From: Siphlonurus alternatus
Lineage: Eukaryota; Arthropoda; Insecta; Ephemeroptera; Siphlonuridae
DNA: 64,000 bases
Direction of reading: 5' to 3'
NCBI GenBank assembly: GCA_949825025.1
Contig: OX463784.1
Coordinates: 997,909-1,061,908, forward strand
The notes beneath the pieces are model-generated. The model made no database searches. It was not told the DNA's origin and was given only the letters and a program-made list of their open reading frames with translations. Both the position numbers and the translations under genes were made by a program. This document shows, piece by piece, positions 50,901 to 59,900 of this stretch. The number at the start of each line of letters is the position of its first letter. The stretch's first letter is position 1.

Positions 50901-53900
50901 AACTTTAAAAATTAATATTGTAACTCAAAAACTAGGTCAAATTTGTATAACTGATATTTTAGCTACTGATAGGGGATGTAGAGGAGAACATTTTAAATTT
51001 TTTTCATAATATTCTTGTGTGGGAATTCTTTGCTGGGTGTGTTACCTTACCCTGAACAAGTGAAATGTCCTGAAGACGTTACTTTACTCACCCCTTTGTC
51101 CTTGCGCTGGGCTTTCTTGCGTCCTATGATCTTGCCGTCTTTGACGACGAGCCGTTTCTTCGTCGACTTCTCGAGCATGTACAGCGACATGGCCTAGCGT
51201 CATTGTCGCAAATGTTAAATACAGACGACGTCATACATCCACAAAATATTGATTTTTCTTGGAAGAGAAGCATAAAAAAAATATGTATCATACAAGAACA
51301 TTAGTTTAATTTAACAACAGTTGTTTTTTATATACTGTATTTTAATTATATTATTATTTATTATAACAAGTTTCTCTTTACAATTTTGAAAAAAGTGTCT
51401 AAAAATTTAAATGATATTATTCAAAAAGGCAAGAAAAAAAAATTTAACCCAATAAGTCAATTTTTTACATGATTATTTTGCTTGAATTCTGGAGAAATAT
51501 GCATTCAAAATGACGTCAAAGTAGTATTCTCATAAGGAACAATGTGCAACTCTAGTAACAAATTATACCACAAGCTAATCCCAAACCATTGTGACACTAT
51601 TTATTTATTCTTTAATCACCCAAGTAAAAATACAAATTACATATGACATGGAATTTAGGTGAAGAGGTTATAATTCTGGCACAAACAGCACCATAGCACA
51701 AAGTATGTGGTACTACGTCCATCTTAGCAAGAAATAAAAAAATAAAAAGTAAAAAAAAAAAAAAATAAAAACAGAAAAGATACAGGTCATTTAAATTTAT
51801 ACATTGCTTTTCTTTTCTTAATGTACTGTAAAGAAATGTGTAAATTTAAATGCAACAGCGTTTCTGCAAAAATTGGTGACACTTCTGAAATATTTGTCAT
51901 TTTATCTTGAAGTATCCCTTCAATTGAAACGACAAACTTGTACATTTGCTGAACAAAATTTTAGCGAACGTAAATAAAAGACTCAGTTTTTTTTTTTAAC
52001 TTCAATCCACATTTAAACTCAAAATTGGAGATATATTGGTAGCAAATATTTAACACCATTTTGACTCTAGCAAAACCAAGTCTTGTTGTGTAATGTCTGT
52101 CGCTTGAAAGGAAAAACATGGGACAATTGTTGATTTACATGTTAACTTATGGAAAATGATCGTTAATTATGAAAGTTGTTGTGTCTACTAGCGCCAACAA
52201 TGCCATTACGTTCTCTGCTCTGGTGGTGAAATTAGGCGCTACGTCGTCCCAGGTTTAACAATGAAAAAGGCTTCATGCGACAGACATTACAAACAATGGT
52301 TTGTTACAACCATTGTGAGTAGAAGACTTTGTTTTCAAAACACATCTCCATGTGTCGTGAAAAACACTTAATAAAAATGCAAGTTTCGTAAACTCTTGCT
52401 TTATAAGAAGTACATAAAAAAATAATATGAGTCAAGCAAGTGCAAAATTATTGCAGTTTGATTCTGGTCAAAACACAAGCAACAAATACAACAACTTAAT
52501 ATGAATTATATCTTATAAAAACAACAATTAATGAGTGTTAACTATCAGCAATTAATACTACCAAACTGGCCGCGTGATTTATTGTAACCCTTGGCCAATA
52601 TAACTCAAATATTAATAAGACTCTAACAAATCTACACTCCCTTGTTTTGAATGTTTAGGAATGTTTGTGATTCTGACCAGTGTACACCAAAGTCTTCTAC
52701 TGGCAATGGTTGTAACAAACCATTGTTTACAATGTCTGTCGCATGAAGTCTTTTTCATTGTTAAACATGGGACGACGTAGTGCCTAATTTTGCCACCAGA
52801 GCACAGAACGTAAAGTTGGCACTAGTAGACACAACAACTTTCATAATTAACATTCATTTTAAATAAGTTAAAATGTAAATCAACAACTGTCCCATGTTTT
52901 TCGCTCATAGGACAGACATTACACAACAATACTTTGTTTACTAACAACGAGCACGAGACTTTGAGTGTAGCAGGTGCGGATCCAGGAAAAAAAAAAAAAA
53001 GTGGGGGAGGGGGGGGGGGGCTGCAAAATTCCTGGGGGGGGGGGGCTACCTAATGTTAAAAAAAAAAAATTGGAGTGTTGGAAACGCCTATATTGCCCCT
53101 TTTAAATCCAAAATTTGCAGCCCCCCACCCCCAATGGATCTGCACCTGGAGTATAGTCATAAAGATGGTTTTCTCAACGTGGGGTCTCACAAATCAAGGA
53201 CTAAATACGGGAGATCTCACCTGGTTGGCTGGTTGTCGTGAGGACGGTTTCGGTCCCTCGTCGACCATCACCAACTGACCCTCGTCATCGTCGTCATCGT
53301 CGTCGTCATCGTCGCTGTTCGCAGTGCCACCTGTCAGACAAACAACCAAACATTAACTTGGGCACTCTAAGGTTGGTAGTTTTAGGGGGGAAAGAATCTT
53401 CATTAAGGGTAAGGTAACAAGTTAAAAAAAAAATCCCGCACATGAAAATTATGAAACATGTCTTAAGGTAGAGATAACACGGAACAGCTGTTCGACGTAA
53501 TCCCCTTTGATTAACATGTAAACCTTAGCAAATTGACAAAAATTCAGAAATTTTTTTGAGAGGCAGATATTAGTGCCTAAAAGATATAGGAAATGTTTCA
53601 AAAACATATTACGAGACGATTTTTTTAAATTAATTTTTTAGCTTGGCTCTCCATGGGAAAGCCCTATGCTGAAAATTAAAAAAATTAATTAAAAAAAATC
53701 GGCTAGTTAAATTGTTTTGAAATTTTTTCTATGGCTTTTAGGCACTAATATCTGCCTCTCAAAAAAATTTCAGAATTTTTGTCAATTTGCCAAGGTTTAC
53801 ATGTTAATCGAAGGGGATTACGTCGAACAGCTGTTCGGCGTTATCTCTACCTTAAGATCTTCTTCTCTACCTTCCCTATCAGTAGTTAAAGTATCAGGTA

Positions 53901-56900
53901 TACAAATTCGAGTTAGTTTTAGAGTTGTGAATTTTTAAAGTTGACTACTTAATTTAACATGGAGAAATGAAACTTCCGATATTTTACCTATGACAGATAG
54001 GAGATGTAGAGGAGAACACTTTAAGATATGTTTCATAATTTTCATGTGAGGGATTTTTTTAACATGGGACTGCATGTTAAAGTTTGGACTCACCGTCTGA
54101 CTCATCGCTGGACTCCTCCAGGACCTCCTCGGTGTGGGGGAACATGACGATGGCCTCAGAGTCCGAGTCAGAGTCTGCCTTCAGTCCGCCGTAGCCTCCC
54201 TCCTCTTCTTCCTCTTCTTCATCCTGAAACAGACAGACACTTTACCTCTAGCCCAGGACTAGTAGTCATCATTGAAGGTTCAGTAGCCAGTTCAATAGAC
54301 TCCTGACGACGAGCTGGTTCCATTGGACTGGTTACTGAACCTTCTATGACAACTCCTTCCATGGATAACAAATTCAATTCAAATCAATTATTTATCCATC
54401 TCACTTACAAGACAAGCCAACAAAGTACACATTGCAATAAAAAAATGAAAACATATATTATTCACGTTTGTAAAAAAAGAGTAAAAAAAAAAAAGAGTAA
54501 AAAAAAAAAGAAAGAGTCATAATAGGAGGTTCAGTAGCCAGTTCAACAGAGGCTTCAAGTTAGCTGATTTTTCGGTGTTTCCATTGTCCTATCTAAACCT
54601 ATTAAAAACGTTAATTTATTTTTTCACTAAGAAAAAGATTTTTTAGGGAAAATTCCTTTATGGAACTTTGGTCCAAACTGAAGAATGCAATTGATAATTT
54701 AAGATTTAGATTTTTTACCTGATTTATAACTGAGAATAGTTAAAAAAACACTTTGCTACATTTTCGAGTGCAAGATTGGGTGTCTCCATCCTTTGTTTAA
54801 AAAAAGGTTAAATTGGAGGAAATGCCCTTCCCAGTCTACAGTCCTTGGACTTCTTTATTAGATGTACAAGAAAGATAATGATTGATAGTTCGTTGACAGG
54901 AGTCTATTGAACTGGCTACTGAACCTTCTATGATGACTCTTTCTTTGTTATCCATGGAAGGAATTGTCATAGAAGGTTATATTATTGTAATTTTGACTAC
55001 TTATAATAATAGTATGGAGACTTCATTTCAATTTTCACCGAGTCCCTGTCAACCCAACAATTCCAGCACCATAAACAGGGACAGAGGGTGGACAGAAATG
55101 GTCAGAGCCCACACACCTTGAGGTGTCTGACAACCCTTAGAATGAGAGAAGTAAGGAGACGGAATGACGAGCTTACTAGGATAGGAAAGGAGGTGGCCTT
55201 GTGTTAGGAACTGCTCTAATGAGATTAATGGCAGCCAACTCTCAATAATTGGAATACTTAAAACCAAAGTCTTCTTCTCACAATTGTTGTAACAAACCAA
55301 TGTTTATAATGTCTGTCGCATGATGCCTTTTTCATTGTTAAACATGGAACGACGTAGTGCCTAATTTTGCCACCAGAGCAGAGAATGTAATGCTTGCTCG
55401 TATGACGAACGCTCCTCATGGATATTTTCGGTGAGGCAGCGGTTTGAAGGTGAGGCTCTCCAAACGGGTGGGTGAAGTAAAGCTAATATCCGAACACAAC
55501 AGTGAACGGCGCTCGCGAAAAGGGATTGTGGGTTGGGGGAGAGGGTGCAAAGCTCGGTCACGGTGGGGCTGATGGTCACTGCGGTGACACTTCTCGTACG
55601 TCATGCTCGGGGTAATAGACCCGGGTCCTACGGGTGTGATTCCGTGGAGGCTGGGTAACACCGTGGCCGAAAGTCTGGCACTCCAAAGGGGCATTGTTGG
55701 GAAAAAAAAAAAAAAAAAAAAAAGTAATAAGCAAAAGTTAGTCAAGATTTTGAGATATTCAGGATATAAATAGTGAAAATATCATTGGAAATCAGGCGAC
55801 CATTTTCAAATCAAGTCAAATCAGCATCTTTTTCAACTAAAAAAATTAATATCTCAAAAACTGGACTGAATAATTACTATTTTTACTTCAGAAAGTGAAC
55901 AGTCATTTTGTTCTCTATGTTCTGATCTAATTTTATATTTTTCTACCATCAAAAAATAATTACACTAGTGACAATAATCTTTAAAAGATATGATGATTTT
56001 AGTTACTGTAGAATAAATATAATTCACATGTATTAAGAATGGTTTGAATGAGATACGGCTGCTGACTTTAAAAGCCAAAACGTGGGCATAAGAAAAGAAG
56101 AAGAAGAATACATTGTTGGAACCAAAGTCTTCTGCTCGTTGTTAGTAAACAAAGTATTGTTGTATAATGTCTGTCGAGTGAAAGGAAAAACATGGGACGG
56201 TTGTTGATTTACATGTTAACTTATGGAAAATGACGGGTAATTATGAAAGTTGTTGTGTCTACTAGCGCCAACAATGCCATTAAGTTCTCTGCTCTGGTGG
56301 TAAAATCAGACAATACGTCGTCCCATGTTTAACAATGAAAAAGGCTACATGTGACAGACATTATAAACAATGGTTTGTTACAACCATTGCGAGTAGAAGA
56401 CATTGTTGGAACTAGCGACAGGTACTCTCTTGGTAAGTTACCTCCGAAGGCTCTTCTCCCAGCGACAATGTCTCCTCCACGACGGGTGGCTGAACGACGA
56501 CTGGTGTCTTGCGCGGCTGCGCGGTCGTCTTGCGCTGCTTGGGCGTTGCGGGTTCCGGAGTGTCGACTGTCGTCGGAGGGACTCTGTCGGCCTTGCGTTT
56601 GTAGCGAGGGTCAATCTCGTCGGGGGACTCGAAGTCCGTCAGTTTCGAGGACTTCTTGCGGACTCGACCGGAACGAGACACCCCCGTCACCTCCAGCTCT
56701 GAAAATATAGAGTCCGTGAGATTCTCAAATATAAAGTACGGCATGACTAATGGAGTATTGGCCTCAAAAATTTTTATAGCAGAAATGAATAGAGGATGAA
56801 AAGTTATGCTACTCTGATTTTTTTCAGATTTTTTAGGGAGTGGGAAGTATTGCTAAAAAGTTTTGGCGAGGTTGGGTTCGAATCCACGTCCCTTTTGGGT

Positions 56901-59900
56901 CCTATCTTTTATTAAGAGAGACGGCAAAAGGCGGCACTTTTTCTGCACTTTCAATAATTTTTAAAAATTTATTCCCGGGCTCTAAAAAATCTGAAAAAAA
57001 TCAGAGTAGCATAACTTTGCACCCTCTATCCATTTCTGCAATAAAAAAAATTGAGGTCGGTACTCCATTGGCACAGTTGGACAAAGTTCAATATTCAGGT
57101 CTATTTTAAATGCTATTTGAACTTGACAGCCTATAGAGCTGATTTCTGTTTATGTTTACGTGAGGCGGGAGAGGGGTTTCCCTATACATACTAACACATT
57201 GCAAAGGGCGCAGGAGGGAGGGAAAAGAGAAAATTTTGGCAGGCCAGATTATACAGTGAGCATAGGCAAAATGACGAAAAAAATGATAAAAAATACTTGG
57301 TGCGATTTTTTTTATGAGTTCTATCATGTACTGGTTAAGTAGTATTACAGTATTAAAGTACAGTCAACCGGGGTAACTTTGAAAGCCCGGGGTAACTTTG
57401 AAAATGAGGAAAATAAAGATTTGTGATTTTTTATAGACCAATCTAATGTGTACACTGAAGTTTTTTCTCACTATATGGTAGGAACATGTTATTAGCTAAT
57501 AGAAAAAAATAGATTTAAGGGTTGCAGTTGATAAATTGGAGATAATTATTTTTTTTTTACTGAAGAATGAAAAATGTGACCAAAATAAGAAGTCTGGAAA
57601 TAAGCCATCCACAAGGTAAGCAAATACAAGTTGGAACTTGTAATGCTATTCAGTGTTATATTTCAACCCTTCTTAACACATGTACCAAAGGATTTGAAAT
57701 TTTTCCTGTAACTTTTTTTTTTTATGAATTTTTACTTTCAATGGGGTAACATTGAAGGGCTCGGCGGGGTAACTTTGAAGGGCTTTAGAGAACATCACTA
57801 TTTACTTGAATGAAGCTTTAAAAAGAATCTGATACAAAATTTAGTGCACAAATCATACTATATATCATTGCATCATACATTTCAATTCATTTTGAACTAC
57901 TTTTTTCTCTTTTAAGTCCACCACAATGATTTTTAGCACTTTATTCTGGTCCGGTACTCCGTGGCGGAGCCAGAAAAAAGTTCCAAAAAAAGTCTTCCAT
58001 CTTTCAGAATGTTTCTCCCATGAGAAGTGAGTAGGGGAAAGTAAACCCACCCATTGCCCATGTATTTCTCTATGTACCACAACATCAATTGGGGGGGGGG
58101 GGGGATTGTCTATGCCATTACCTGTAATTACCGGTACTGTACTATTGTTTGACATTAAAACTATATTTGTCTCATTTTATGCCTGAACATTTTTAAGACT
58201 CAGTTACTGTTAAATTAATTTATTAATTTTATGATAAAGGTTAGAACAGAACTACAATCATACTAATTAAATTTTAATTTCAGATTCATTAAGAAATCTC
58301 TTACGGACTACCGGTAGGCCTGATTCGAGTACAGAAGAGATCAACAAATACAAAGAGTGTATACAATCAAGACTGCACTGATGAAAATTTAGACCTACCA
58401 GTAGGTCACCTAGCCATCCCCCCCCCCCCTTCCCCCCCCCCCCATGGAACCCCTTTTGCCTTCAAGTAGAACCAGGCAACCAAGCCACTGCCTCAAGTTA
58501 TATTGCTCCTCGTCGGAGTATGAAAGTCAGAGTGAGTCCGCTAAGTCTTGGGATGGAGGGGTACAGGGACTAGAAGGAGCAGTGGGTGGGAGTTTTTTGA
58601 ACTTAAGAACTATTCTAGAGGTGACCTAAACAATGGACTCCCCCTCCCTCACTGTCTACAGGTGGCATCAGGTAAAAGTGTGTCTCCAGCACATTTCTCC
58701 AGGTCTGAAGTCAGAGTGAGTCAGCTGAGTCTGGTGGGGTTATGGAAGATGGAGGGGCAATGGGTGGTATATTTAGTTAACACGAATGACACCAACCATT
58801 CATGACCCCTCCCCTCCCTTGCCTAAAGGTAAGAGTGAAGAGTGTCGACATTCCTCGTCTGTTGCAAAGTCAAGAGTAAGTGATCAGAGTGTGAATGACA
58901 AAAAGAGCTCAAACAATGATGACAAAAAATTACAAATGGGGATAACACAGATTATAGTGACAAAAAAAAAAAAAAAAAAAAAAAACATGACCCTCTCTAC
59001 AACTGACAAGTGAGATCGTCACTGGGATTAGCGACTTAGCGACGGAACTGAGGCTTCACCTCTGGAACTTATCTGCTTGTCAAGTTAAAGAAGATGTATT
59101 GTGAAATTCAAAATGGTTCAACTATATGTTCATAATTGAACAGCCAACTGACCAAGGACTTTAAGTTCTCTGTTAACCATCCGAATACTATTCCGGAAAT
59201 GATGCCAGTTCAAGTCTGAACATGAAGAGAAGAAATTTCTAAAAAGTTTCAACTTAACTTTTTAAATTCTTCTGCATTCTTATAAAATTATTAATGTTTG
59301 TAAACATATATGACACAATATTGGGGGACATTCACAAAGCACTTTAACCCCAACTTTAGCCCCAAGTTTTATCCCTGGTACTAAACTAGGAGCTAGACAT
59401 GGTTAGCCCTGGTTTAGCACCATGTTTAGTACCAGGGATAAAACTTGGGGCTAAAGTTGGGGTTAAAGTGCTTTGTGAATGCCCCCCAATATGTTCAGAG
59501 AGAGAAAAATAAATAAATAAAATGAATGTTTAAAATATTTGGAGGATTTTAATTAATTACTGTAATTAATTATCTAATTAACCTTTAATTAACTGCAAAT
59601 AATGGTTTAATATGATACTAAGTTACTGAAAAATATGTCCAGAACAGTAAATTACATGGTAGGACACATTAATAAAAAAATTACACTTTTAAGTTGCTTG
59701 AATATAAGTGTCCGCAAGGCCCTTCAATGTTACCCCATTGCCGGGGTAACTTTAAAGGGCTTGTTTTAATTTTTTTTTACAGTTAATAATTGGGGCAAAA
59801 AAATTTTGCAAACATTTTTAGACATCTCTAGCTAAGTTACACAACTGGTAATTTTTTTATTTGCCAGATATTTTTTTTTTAAAAGTTATGATCAGAAAGG

